A stretch of 64,000 nt of DNA from Megaleporinus macrocephalus (GCA_021613375.1 CM038715.1:1014501-1078500); one strand, 5' to 3'. Counted from the first letter of the stretch, positions 23,300-36,639 are shown. The notes: a model not told the origin generated them from the letters alone. Program-made: numbers and translations.

Positions 23300-24364
23300 T
23301 AGGGCTAGGCGATAAAATGTTAATTATCGCAAAATATCGTTTCGCCGATAGAACTATAAGACGTAGTCGATAGAAAGTCGACAGATTTAAGTTCCATCCA
23401 TGTTTTGAGAGACAACACAAACAGCCTATGAGCGCCGCTCCAAACCAACCAAGTGGCTGAACTAGAGTTCCAGCCATTTCATGTTTGGTTGAAGCACACA
23501 GCACAGAGTGTAGACGTAGCGGCAGCTTAACCCACGTACTAGTAATCTGCTTACTGCAGGCGTCACAGTCGAGCAGAGAGAATAAAATAAGAGAAAATAA
23601 CAGAAAACGTTAAACTACTACTGAAAGAAACATGATACACCTGTTAATAATCTATAAATAATCTATAAGATAAGATAAACAGGTAAACAGGTGCTGTCCT
23701 GCTGCTGTGTTGATGAAGCTCTATGGGATGTTTGATCTTCAAGGTCTCGTGTATAGCAGTTGTACTGTTGTGATCATCTCCACTGTGCAGAACTGACAGA
23801 GCACCACACTGTTGTGTTTCTGTGTGAAACACTCCCACAACGTTAGATGAACGTGAGTGATTGTTTGTAGCTGCAGTTCGCGTTCCGGACAAATCCATGC
23901 TTAAAGTAGGAGTGGCCATCTTTTTGACGGATTGACACACGTTATGCTAATGGATGTAATTTCGTAATTGGTAAAGATAAATATAGATACTGTAGGAGTT
24001 CGAGAAAAAACGCTGAGACAAAGTTGACTTTATAACCAAAAAACCCGAGTAGGAAACTTTATTTTCTACCGAAAACAGAATCACAAAACCAACAACTCCC
24101 CATTAGAGCAGTCAGAGAGTCGACTCACCGCTATGAGTGAACATACACAGTTCTTTACTCAGAACCAACTTAAAGAACCAGCAACAGCCTGATTAACACA
24201 GTGTCTGTGTGAATACTGTTCATGAGAGAGACAAAATTTTTAAATTTTGATATCCTCACTTCTCACTTAAAAAGTGATTTGATATATATATATATCGTGA
24301 TGTACATGGATTGAAATGAAAAAAATTATCGTGATAAGTTTGTTTTCCATATCGCCCAGCCCTA
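23300..24364. mobile_element. hAT-like transposon with near-perfect target duplication
   Basis: Ends are TAGGGCTAGGCGATAAAATG on the left and CATATCGCCCAGCCCTA on the right. Flanking octamers CTGTAAGT (23292-23299) and CTGTAAAT (24365-24372) match at 7 of 8. The interior contains a minus-strand piece of a different hAT family (see 23644-23975). The element lies inside the right half of a foldback transposon. Confidence 0.85.
23644..23940 (-). pseudogene. hAT-derived reading frame with MATPT..SMDL N-terminus
   Basis: A 98-residue minus-strand frame contains MATPTLSMDL near residue 8 and VVGVFH near residue 39. The short frame at 31919-32011, just inside another hAT-like element, reads MATPTESMDLF and VVGVFH in the same order. 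The two therefore share an N-terminal protein-coding segment, probably from an autonomous parent. Here the rest of the transposase is absent. The flanking TAATTTCGTAATTG (about 23958-23971) also matches the 5' end of the 31837 element in inverse orientation. The piece therefore entered as an inverted fragment. Confidence 0.5.
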
Positions 24365-24581
24365 CTGTAAATGTAGAAATATATAGTACACCTGTATTGT
24401 AAATAGAGCTGATACAGTGGACAGTGAGTGTAGATACAAGGAGGTGGTTTAAATGTTATGGCTGATCAGTGTTTGTTGTATTGCTGGGCCCCATATTTGT
24501 AACACTAACAGTAAAACAAGAGCAGATTTTTCCCCGTGCTGTATACATTAAGATATAACTGGAAAGCTAACGGTTGTATTT

Positions 24582-25040
24582 TGTTTCATTGTATAAAATT
24601 GTAAATATAAGCATGCACTAAATTCAAAATCGGGCATAGATCTATTCTTTTATGTAGCAGTGTTTAACACAAGCTTGTCGGCTTCTAGGTCAAAGTTTTT
24701 TTTTTCTTCCTGCAGATGAAAACATTAATTTGAGGTGCTTGTATTGAAATATTGAGTTAAAAAGACATGAAACTCAAGCATAATATTTACTGAAGAGGAA
24801 TACCAGTGAGAGCTCTGCCTCTTGAATGCGTGCAGTCATAAGCAATCAAGCTGTAATAACCAGGAGCAGATCTCTTTGGGTTTTTATAGAGACTTGACAG
24901 TCTAAACAGTATTCACTGCTGGTTTAAGGAACAATGTCCTTACACATTACAGATAATATTTTCAAATGATTATTTGACCTAGTATGAACTGTAAAGCATC
25001 AAGTCGCACGTGAATGCTTCTGGTTAAAGCTAACCCTTTT
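24582..25040. repeat. Duplicated 460-bp segment, copy 1 (paralogue at 31211-31669)
   Basis: Collinear with 31211-31669 at high identity by eye, with only scattered substitutions and one or two indels. Both copies end at a GCTAACCCTT motif. In this copy a transposon starts right after; in the other, a further duplicated block follows. No coding frame or terminal repeats are evident, so it is called a local segmental duplication. Confidence 0.85.
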
Positions 25041-25045
25041 TTATA

Positions 25046-26241
25046 AGGAAACCCCGGCTGGTAACACATGTAAGCCTTAATATGTTGTAATGACTCTAAA
25101 TTATTAAGACATGTTGTTAAAAATCACTAAAAGTATCAGATTTATTAGATTTTCTGTAAAATTCCGCTGCACGTTGGTCTCCATTGTTGTATCTACTGAC
25201 GTGATCAGCGGGTAGTGACGTCAAATGGTTGCAGTAACCGGCCGTCACGCTTGAGCACAGCTAGCTAAACATGCTACTGTTCAGTCTTTACAGTTTGAGC
25301 TAGAACTCAACATTTCTGACATCAGCGGTGACATCACACACCACGTTAGTGTAAATGGTGAACAGAGAGGGTGGAGGAGAGAGTGACACAGTGCTGGAGT
25401 TGTTGTGAAACTGTGTGTTGGTGTTGACGGAGAAGGAGAGTGTCTGTTAAAGGAGCTCCGCTTTCTAGCAGGAAACATTCACGCTCAGTAAACAGCTAGA
25501 TACACTGAACGGGAGTGTCTCTGAGCTTCACACTCCTTTATTAGTGAACTAGTATGTTCACTACTAAGACTGTACTTTCACCTTCAGGATCCACAAACCA
25601 GGAGAAGCAGCTGACGCTAACGCTAAACGTTCTCAAGAGAGAATCCAGCGCATGTTCACGTTCACGGTTCTTCTCGCGGTTCTCCATAATCTGGAGCTTC
25701 TGGACTTCCTGTGTGGGGAAACTGTGGCACTGCATTGTGTTTTAGTCTACGCTTAAAACCAACAGCCTCCGTCAAGTCTCTCACCAGTGGTGGTCTACTG
25801 AACTACTTAAACTCATCCAGACTGAAGTGAGGAGAGCAGAGTGGGGGTCTTTGGGTAGCTGTGTTGGTCCACACGCTGCTTCACTAACTATTCTCCTTGT
25901 TTATGTTTGTGAAGCTGTTTAGACTAATATCAGTCTTCCCACTGCCTTTCACTGAAACAACATCAACAACACAATGTACATGGTTTTCTTTAAGCTAGGT
26001 TAGTAACTAACATTCACTCCTTCACACCACAGTCCAGTTCAGACCTGAAACCATTTGACGACATCTACCCAGCAGCCATTGCGCTCAGTAATAATGGCTG
26101 CGTCCATATGTTACATATTTAGAATAAAAGTGTTAATTTATAAATAAATCTGATACTTTTTTGATTTTTACAACATGTCTTAATTATTTAAAGTCATTAC
26201 AACATATTAAGCCTTACAAGTGTTACCAGCCAGGGTTCACT
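25046..26241. mobile_element. Non-autonomous DNA transposon with ~100-bp inverted ends, full copy
   Basis: The left end (CCCCGGCTGGTAACACATGT onward, about 100 bp) is the inverse of the right end (about 26145-26235, ending TGTTACCAGCCAGGGTT). The right end is followed by TTAA (26242-26245). The second copy at 46931 is preceded by TTAA. A TTAA target would fit piggyBac or Kolobok superfamilies, but neither is proven. The 1-kb interior encodes no transposase. The two copies are nearly identical, so transposition or duplication was recent. Confidence 0.85.
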
Positions 26242-27524
26242 TTAAGACTAAAGCTGTTGCCGCTGATATTTTGTTTTTTAATTTCTTTGTCCCGCTGCGT
26301 TCCCGATTGGTAATTTCACTTGTTAATCTCCAGATTACATAGTGATACCAAGCAAATTGGTGTTTACAGTTTCTCTGTGGGATATGTGTCATGGTACCTG
26401 GCAACCCAACCATCCCTGATATGTGTCCCTTACCATTGCGTTGTGCCAGAGATGAAAAGGTTGGTGGGAATATGAATGGGCGAGCTTGCAATGCTCAAAA
26501 TGGCTTCCTAGAAAAAGCACAGCAGCCAGAACAAGTCTATAAATTCATGTTTTTGCATGGGGACCCTGAGGGTACACTCTTTGCTGATAGTCCAGAAAAT
26601 CTCCCTCTCTTTTTTTTTTTTAGCACCCTGATGTTGGCAGGAGAAGTGGAGCCTTCTGAAAATATGCCATATGCGGCATCGTGTGTTATTGTTCACTCTG
26701 AAATCTCAGGCCTGATCTACATGACATCTGCAGAGTCAGCTGTGTTGCTCACCCCTTCGATCACAGTGTATGCAGATCGAAGTTTAGCAGTCATTTTTTC
26801 TTGCCAGTTTTTTTTTGTTTTGTTTTTTTGTTGCTTGGTAGCCAGTCAAATGAATAAATATGACCACCATCCAGCATGCAGTGAAAGCAGGGATTTTTTA
26901 GACACTTGTTGTTTTGGCTTCAGTTTGTGACACTGTAGTAGCTCTTTTTAATGCAGCTAGCGAATTCCAGCAATACTTTCTCTAAACTTCAGATCATGTG
27001 AGGACGTTTTCTTGAAGATGAGTGCTGAAGTGCTACAAAGGCTTTGATGAGGCCAAAATACAGCTAGACAGCAATACATACCAATAGAGGCATACAACTA
27101 AAAACACCTCCTGTTAGCACTGAAAATAAATGCTGGTGTGAATTGGTTGTGCATGCATGAGTGCGAATGCCTTGAAAGAACATTCAAAGAGAACTCAGTT
27201 AAAACTTGGTGAGGTATATGCTTTTGGAATCTTGTCTATCAGTTTCATTTGATTTTGCCTTTGAGACCTAAATATCGAGCCGAATCTTCGATTTCTGTGG
27301 TTGTGTAGCGTACTACATAAAAAAATTATGTATTGTCCAATTTTTGTTGATTAGTATGTGAAATGATTGGCTTTACAGGGTTTCTCACAGCAGTTTTATA
27401 ATTTAGTATTTATCGTTTGTTACTTGCTCACTCAGTAACGCTACTTATTTTAGTTTTATTACAATAGAATGAATTCCAACATCCTTAACTGTTACATAAT
27501 AAAATCATTAATATTTACAACCCA
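26242..27524. other. Unassigned noncoding sequence, including a 179-codon open frame
   Basis: A plus-strand frame at 26391-26930 is open for 179 codons but has no recognisable domain. It includes Phe runs from T tracts near 26607 and 26808, and it lacks the compositional look of an exon. It is not called as a gene. The rest shows no repeats or transposon ends. Confidence 0.5.
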
Positions 27525-28440
27525 GAGATGTTCATAAGTCACAAAATACAAGTCCAAGTCAAGTCACAAGTCAATTTAACATATTTAAGTGAATGATAAA
27601 AATACACAGCTATATAATTTACAGACTAACTTTGTGTGTAAAACACAACTATATTTCTTACTCCAGCTCTTGTTTAAATTCTATGCATTTTTTTTTTTTT
27701 GCTTATTGAAAACGACAATTTCTTTGTTTTTGAGTCCTTTTAAACATTTTTAGATTGTAGAGCAAACTAGAGGTGATATCATTTTTGTTTTGTGAAGTGA
27801 ACAACAACTGCTGGTTACATTACATTATAACTTGCTTTACAACTTCAGTAGTGGAGTCAGTAGGCGCAGTACGTGTATCCTAAATTTTTACATGGCACTG
27901 CTATTACATTTTAGTAAGCTCAAATTTGAGAGTGTCTGTTCGAACGAAATAGAAAATAACTATTTTATATATTAGCTGTTTTGATGGCTACTTGGCTAGC
28001 ATAAAGTAAGCAGCCTCCCCGCGTGTGTTTTCAGATGCCTTATGAAGTGTGATGTGATTCCAGTGTCTTTAATTTGTTTCCCACCTTCTTTACACGTTGC
28101 CACTCTTCGGTTATGTCCAAGGACTTTAAACTCTGAACGCTACCACGTACGTACACAGCCGAAGCCATGCCACCCTCGTTTGTTTACGCTTGATGCTCCT
28201 CTCAGATTTACCACTCACAATTAACGGATGTTGTGATACATCATGAGAAAGGGGGCTGCGTCCCAAATCACAGAAACAAAAGTACGGCAACATACAGACA
28301 CACAACAAAATCATTTTTTTTATATAATTTTCACACACAGTGCCTGGACAACGGACCGACTTTTATTGTTCACAAGTTATTTTGGACGAGGTCGAGTTGA
28401 GAGACATTAGGGACGATTTTCAAGTCAAGTCTGAAGTCTT
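27525..28440. mobile_element. Probable non-autonomous DNA transposon (AAGTCCAAGTCAAGTC type)
   Basis: The left end has AGAGATGTTCATAAGTCACA, then AAGTCCAAGTCAAGTCACAA. Near the right end is TTCAAGTCAAGTCTGAAGTC. This style of terminal (AAGTC)-rich repeat is common in teleost non-autonomous elements. The right terminus is poorly preserved and no target duplication was confirmed. Confidence 0.45.
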
Positions 28441-28623
28441 TTTCTACACAATGACAACCGCATATCAGTAATGAAAACAGTGGATGATATGTAGCAACGT
28501 ATTGTTCCGGGCTTTTCAAACATCTTTCTATTTGACTCATTCTTAATCAGATGTTTCATTTCACCTGAAATGCTACAGCTTGTACAAGAGCCAGAATGTA
28601 ATTCCATTTACACCCATTGACCA

Positions 28624-29210
28624 TGGGTGTGTCTCAAACCCTAGTGAGTGTGTAAGTAGGCTGTCTAGGTAGTGAGTGTGTAAGTAGCAGTGTTCTCTCC
28701 TCATCTCTCCTCATAAAACAGATTACTGAGACGCTCTAGTTAGAGAGAGACTGCGTCACGGCTTGTTCCCGCCCACTGCAGCACGCCACCGGTGGTTTAG
28801 CTGGTTGCTTAGCTACCGGCCGGCATCCAAAACAATAGCCCGAGGCTTAAAAATCCTCTAGCATAAATGCTAATGTCTGAAGTGTAAATGGTGAAGGACT
28901 CGTTACAGAGTTGATAATAAAATACTGTTTTGTGTGATTATATGACCAGAAACACATTAAAACTCCAGAGAATCAAAATAACTTAAAACCACTTCACTGC
29001 TCGTAGATTAGCCTGTGTTGCATCATGGGATTGTCTTAGTGACTGAGGAAGCGTTCAATGCTTCTTTAAAATCAGGTCTAAATAAGGTTCCCCAGTAGAC
29101 AGCATGTTTAAGGTATGTAAGAATTGGGACAGTCTACATGTCGGGAGCGCATACTATGATGTATCATGCTGCCTATGTAGGAGCTCAGTAGGATTTGAAA
29201 CACCATTTAA
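28624..29210. mobile_element. Non-autonomous DNA transposon, family D copy 1
   Basis: The left end is GGGTGTGTCTCAAACCCTAG and the right end is CAGTAGGATTTGAAACACC, an inverted pair. The body matches 36029-36620 almost throughout, including a CATCATGGGATTGTCTTAG block. No coding frame. Copy 1 lacks a short insertion seen in copy 2 near 36288. Confidence 0.72.
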
Positions 29211-29653
29211 GGTGAAGCAGAAAATTCACAAGGCAAGCTAGAAGAAGCCAACTTTAGTGCCCACGTCGTTAAAAAGTATCTAGATTACTTAACTGAAGGA
29301 GCTTAGTTTGTTCTGCTTATTTCACTCCAGACAGTTACTCAAACGTTGGACCTTATTGAGTAGCTTCACTTTTCAGTTCTCATTACAACCCCAACAGCAA
29401 CCTGTAAGAATCCGCCATGCTGTATGTTCATATCCACCTTTGCATGGTTGAAGCAGATCATCTTAAACAGAAAGTTTCATAGTAACAACATTACTTAGTG
29501 TTGATGTCGAGATTGAAAGCAAGAAGCTTCTGTATGTCTTTCTTTTTTTTAGTAAAAATGTAAAATGTTTGAGATTTTTTTTCAAATGAATTACTCAATA
29601 CACTTTTTACATTCATGCTATTTAAGTACAGTGTAATACATTGAATTATTTAC

Positions 29654-30562
29654 TAGAGATGGAAGGATCGATCGGCTGTGTATCGGTGATCGGCCGATAT
29701 TTCTCCAATTTAGCCGATCCCAAGAGCCGATCGATGACGTTAAACAAATGAGCCTAATTTCTGTATTTCTAGCGTTTCATCCAGATAGAGGAGCTCTCCG
29801 GCCAGCTCCCTGCAATTCCTATCTGAACCACTAGGTGGAAATACATACCCTTTCATTTTCCACAGACTGACTGAAGCAGCGGCCTCACGAGAAAAGCATG
29901 TACTGATAGAAAGCATGTCATCCGTCTGGCAGTGTTTACCGTATGTGACTCAGACTCATCCAGGACGTTCTGTAACATCTGTAACATCAGTGTGTCTCGT
30001 GGAACCAAAACAAAGATATTTAACATACTAATCTGATACAGCACTTAAGAGACACCACACAGTTGAATACAGTGAGTATCAGTAAACAGCAGAGCTAGCA
30101 CGCACAGCTAACACTAAACTAATAACCCAGAAACCCGTACAGACCAGATCTGACCGGTACAAACAGAACAGCAGCAACAATTCAATATTCTACATTTAAT
30201 GATTACAGATTTAGTTTAAAATAACAGAGTCTGCGTTTAATGACTGCAGTTTTTAGTGCATGTATTTAATTAGCTTTTTTGTTTTAAATTAAGGGTCTAA
30301 ATGTAATGACTGTAGTATTGGTGATATTTGTTTGATTTACTTTGTTTATTTACTGATCATTTAGTTTAAAATGTTATGCTGTTTCTTATGAGCTCGTTAA
30401 AAATGGTAATAAACCAGTTTAGATCATGTTTCATGACTTGTTTGTGCTAAAATAATTACATGTAGCTCTGCTGTGGCATATAGCCCCGCCCTCGATCAGT
30501 ATCGACCATCGGCTGATCATGCTGAAAGGTGATCGGTGATCGGAATCTCACCAAGATACACC
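29654..30562. mobile_element. DNA transposon of the TAGAGATGG / CGATCGGC family, longer copy
   Basis: Begins TAGAGATGGAAGGATCG and is rich in CGATCGGC-type motifs. Shares most of its left 300 bp and its last 150 bp with the element at 61093-61572. The right terminus is diverged. The interior between about 29900 and 30380 is absent from the shorter copy. No transposase frame. Confidence 0.62.
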
Positions 30563-30986
30563 CAACAGTTGAATAAAATGCCCAGCCTGCCATTTCTAGG
30601 CTTATGCAAGCTTATGTGGGTCTTTGAAAACTAACACTTAATGTATTCTCACACGTTACATATTCACTGTGGTTTTAAAAATAACTGTACACCTAGATGA
30701 CACCATGTACACGCCACAACTCTGGGAGCTGTGAAGGGTGTACCACCCTGCCTAAAACCCCCCCCCAGGGGGAAGACTGCATGAAATCTCTAGACTGAAA
30801 CGTAAGGAAATGTAAGGAATTAGTTCTGAATAGCAGATCAAAGTACGACGTGCTACAGCCGAGGCGTCCCAAGCCACAGCTGTGTGTTTGGACTTGAGAA
30901 AGCCCGAGGACACCGCAGCAGCAATAGCAGGATTCTGTTTGTACTTCTTCAGGTCATGGTTGCTCCTGGGATCAAAAAAATGTGGT

Positions 30987-31210
30987 CGTGTACAAAGCTG
31001 TAGATCTACCGATATGGTTTTACCTAATCCTGGAGGCAAATATGTCCTTTGTCTGGAGCCTGGATGATATCCCTGTCAGTTCTGTCACTATTAAACCCAT
31101 ATGAGTCCTGTCTTATTAGATTTCTCGCCTTACAGTGTTGCACTGTTTTGTTTTGTGTGTGTTTGATTTATATGCCTACTTCTTCGGCAGATTAATTTAG
31201 CCTGTTTTAC
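30987..31210. repeat. Tandem-duplicated block X, copy 1 (empty hAT site)
   Basis: Matches 31681-31836 joined to 33270-33340. The site at about 31134-31141 (ACAGTGTT followed by GCACTG) corresponds to the hAT target ACTGTGTT and is unoccupied here. Confidence 0.85.
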
Positions 31211-31669
31211 CTGTTTCATTGTATAAAATTGTAAATATAAGCATGCACTGAATCCAAAATCGGGCATAGATCTATTCTTTTATGTAGCAGTGTTTAACAC
31301 AAGCTTGCTGGCTTTTAGGTCAAAGGTTTTTTTTTTCTTCCTGCAGATGAAAACATTAGTTTGAGGTGCTTGTATTGATATATTGAGTTGAAAAGACATG
31401 AAAGTCAAGCATAATATTTACTGAAGAGGAATACCAGTGAGAGCTCTGCCTCTTGAATGCGTGCAGTCATAAGCAATCAAGCTGTAATAACCAGAAGCAG
31501 ATCTCTTTGGGTTTTTATAGAGACTTGACTGTCTGAACAGTATTCACTGCTGGTTTAAGGAACAATGTGCTTATGCATTACAGATGATGTATTTGCAAAT
31601 GATTATTTGACCTAGTATGTACTGTAAAGCATTAAGTCGCACGTGAATGCTTCTGATGTAAGCTAACCC
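31211..31669. repeat. Duplicated 460-bp segment Y, copy 2 (paralogue at 24582-25040)
   Basis: Collinear with 24582-25040. It lies between the two copies of block X, so the local order is X-Y-X'. No coding frame is conserved. Confidence 0.85.
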
Positions 31670-31918
31670 TTATATCAGAAAAGCTGTAGATCTACCGATA
31701 TGGTTTTACCTAATCCTGGAGACAAATATGTCCTTTGTCTGGAGTCTGGATGATATCCCTGTCAGTTCTGTCACTTCTTCCAGACTATTAAACCCGTACG
31801 AGTCCTGTCTTATTAGATTTCTTGCCTTACTGTGTTTAGGGCTGGGGCGACGCGTTGACGTAATCAATTACGAAATTACGTTGATTAGCAAAACGTAGTG
31901 CATTGATGCGTCACAGAG

Positions 31919-32011
31919 ATGGCCACGCCTACTGAAAGCATGGATTTATTTGTATCTAAAGTTGTGGGAGTGTTTCACAGAAACCCAGATTTTAAAATTA
32001 TTAACATGTAA
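31919..32011 (+). pseudogene. Truncated N-terminus of a hAT-type transposase
   Basis: Thirty codons from ATG to TAA reading MATPTESMDLF, a short linker, VVGVFHRNP, then a stop. The same order occurs in the frame at 23940-23644. No zinc-finger or catalytic region follows. The shared N-terminus implies a common coding ancestor; assignment to hAT rests on the surrounding element's ends and target duplication. Confidence 0.45.
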
Positions 32012-32692
32012 AAACTGACTTATTCTCTGTTTGCGTGAGTTTGAAGTGATATAGCGTCACTGCCCTCACACTTCTCTGCGTCAGCTCTGTTTACATGGTT
32101 TCTGAGCAACACGTCCAGTAGAGGGCAGTTTAGAGTAAATCAAACATCGTGCCGGTGGATGAGCTCGTAGTTCTTTATTTATTTCAAAAACAAAGAAAAA
32201 ATAACCGTTTGTTTCTGCACCGCCGAGACGGTATTTCGGGGAATTTCTAATGAACGTTCACCTCTCTTTAAAAAGTCCCACTGTTTCTTCTTCGGCGTGT
32301 CCGTATGGAAGTGGTCGTGTCTTGCACCCCCCCCCCCCCCCCCCCCCATGGTCTCCAGCAGTACGAAATGAACACAGAGTACGGACAGAAGGCTCTGTGC
32401 GTATCCGTATTTAATGTTGAGCATAAATTAATCTTTAACATGTTTTTTCCAGTAGTGTCACTAGACTACACATTTGCTACTGTTTCTTTATCGTCCAGTG
32501 TAGATACATGGCTCGATACCGTGGAGCTTTAAAACACACATAGCTTCACACGCTGGTTCTTAAACGACTCTCTGCCAAAATATATATAGTCCACATACTG
32601 TCCAATTTCTTGTGCGAGGCGTGTAGGCTAAGTGTCATTTGTACCTCTATAAGTCTAGTCAGAATGTAGAGTCTTAACCATTTAATACATTT

Positions 32693-32814
<122 letters not shown>

Positions 32815-33061
32815 CTGATATTAGTACTACTGATACAGATTCTAACTGTAGCTATGTTAAATAGCGTACTATCATATCAAGCTAAAATTTATATATATAT
32901 ATATATATATATAGATACATGTTTGACAGTGACAATACACGACTCATGCTTATATATGTATTTAATCTCCAATATGGGGTTTCATTCCAAGTGGAGCATT
33001 TCTACCGATCCACAGGATATAAAGGGCAGCTATATATATGTATCTCTCTCTCTCTTTGTGT

Positions 33062-33064
33062 GTA

Positions 33065-33135
<71 letters not shown>
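33062..33135. repeat. (TA)n microsatellite
   Basis: Over thirty TA units inside the same hAT; a shorter TA run lies at 32889-32912. Confidence 0.95.
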
Positions 33136-33138
<3 letters not shown>

Positions 33139-33340
33139 TACTACTGATACAGATTATAACTGTAGCTATGTTAAATAGCATATTATCATATCAAGCTTGA
33201 ATATATAATATCTATATGTTTGACAGTGACAATACACTATAGAATATTAGGTGCAGCCCTAACTGTGTTGCACTGTTTTTGCTGGTTTTTATTTATATAC
33301 TTATTTCTTTGGTAGATTCATTTAGCCTGTTTCACCTGGA

Positions 33341-35117
<1,777 letters not shown>

Positions 35118-35129
35118 ATGACCACTCTT

Positions 35130-35597
35130 TCTTAACTCAGCTCTACTTCCATCCAGCTGCTCTCATACCCCCCAACACTACTGTCCATATTATTAAGAAG
35201 TGAAGGATTGTTGTGAATATATTTTATATTTTTATATGCTATGGCGTCTTTTAAAATCTTGTTGATACAGATGGCACACAGAAGCTGCAGATGTTTGTTT
35301 GGAAGATCGTATACCTCATATAGGAAGTCATATATCTGGCTCAGCAGACCCTGCGGCGTCATCTTTAGAACTTCTGTTCAAGGACCTCTGCCCACCCAAA
35401 AGATAACGACGTGGCCAGGTGTAGCACAGAGGCCAGAAGGAGCAGGAAGGCGGGCCTATAAAAGACAGTGCAGTCGGATACACCATTGAGACCAGGGTTT
35501 GAGCGCCCACAGAGAACCGCGGCCCTAAGAATAAAAGCTTATACTCTGAACTGGTCTCCCTCTTCATTCTGATGGCAAAAAACAAAGTTACAACAGG
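35130..35597 (+). mobile_element. Possible solitary LTR
   Basis: A TATAAAA box at about 35458-35464 is followed about 70 bp later by AATAAA (35530-35535) and then a pyrimidine-rich segment ending TTACAACA near 35597. This spacing of promoter, short leader and polyadenylation signal is typical of a retroelement long terminal repeat. No adjoining gag or pol frame and no second LTR were seen, and the left boundary and target duplication are unresolved. It could instead be an unrelated promoter-like sequence. Confidence 0.35.
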
Positions 35598-35599
35598 GG

Positions 35600-36028
35600 C
35601 ATGCTCAGCACCTCAATTTTATCTGTGCTTAAATAGTATAAATAATAAAAAATATGATGTAAAAGTCATTTCAAATGATGATGCTTGTTGAAGTGGATAT
35701 AAAAGAGCACATTATGTCCTTTACTTTGTGGCAACACATTCCATAAATCTGTTAGATGGCACATAAAATTGTGAAAGGACAGTAAGATACAGCCTCAAAG
35801 ATTTAATCTCCAAATACGTAAGTAAACATTTTAATACACAGTCATTCAAGAACGATACAGTTGTGTAAGTATGTGCAAGAATGATCTGACTGTCACCATC
35901 AAAGTAACCGTATTTAGAGCTTTTATCTTCAAAAGATCTGAGGAATTCAAGCTCCACTCTTGTTTCAACCCTAAAAACATCCACAGCTGTTTCTGTCCAT
36001 CCTTTGAGAAAACATCTCAACACTAAGG
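35600..36028. other. Unassigned noncoding sequence
   Basis: No gene or repeat recognised. Confidence 0.5.
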
Positions 36029-36620
36029 TTGTTTCTCAAATCCTAGTGAGTGTCTAAGTAGGCTGTCTAGGTAGGGAGCTGTGTAAGTAGCAGCGTTCTC
36101 TCCTCATCTCTCCTCATAAAACAGATTACTGAGACGCTCTAGTTAGAGAGAGACTGCATCACGGCTTGTTCCCCCCACTGCAGCACGACACCGGTGTTTT
36201 AACTAGTTGCTAAGCTACCGACCGGCATCCAAAACAATAGCCCGATGCTTAAAAATCCTCTAGAATAAATGCTAATGTCTGGAGTATAAAAGTGTAAATG
36301 GTGAAGGACTCGTTACAGAGTTGATAATAAAATACTGTTTTGTGTGATTATATGACCAGAAACACATTAAAACTCCAGAGAGAATCAAAATAACTCACAT
36401 TTTAAAACCACTTCACTGCTCGTAGATTAGCCTGTGTTGCATCATGGGATTGTCTTAGCGGCTGAGGAAGCGTTCGATGCTTCTTTAAAATCAGGTCTAA
36501 ATAAGGTTCCTCAGTAGACAGCATGTTTAAGGTATGTAAGAATTGGGACAGTCTACATGTCGGGAGCGCATACTATGATGTAAAATGCTTCTTATGTAGG
36601 AACTCAGTAGGATTTAAGAC
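36029..36620. mobile_element. Non-autonomous DNA transposon, family D copy 2
   Basis: Matches 28624-29210 nearly end to end; the left end is TTGTTTCTCAAATCCTAGTG and the right end is CAGTAGGATTTAAGAC. Sequence differences are scattered point changes and small indels. No coding frame. Confidence 0.72.
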
Positions 36621-36639
36621 AGACTCAGCAGCTGTTGCT

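Larger units (their letters stand above)
22887..24470. mobile_element. Foldback DNA transposon, copy 2, interrupted by a hAT
   Basis: The left arm begins at AAAACCACCTCC, missing the extreme terminus. The right arm ends GTTATGGCTGATCAGTG. Internal blocks such as GTGTGTTGGTGT and CCAGCACAACACACACTAAT form inverted partners. It is shorter than copy 1 once the hAT at 23300-24364 is subtracted (about 520 bp). No coding capacity is visible. Confidence 0.75.

Noticed and set aside
26391..26930. 179-codon plus-strand frame as a gene
   Set aside because: No domain or signal peptide recognised, Phe runs come from T tracts, and no splice or promoter context is convincing.
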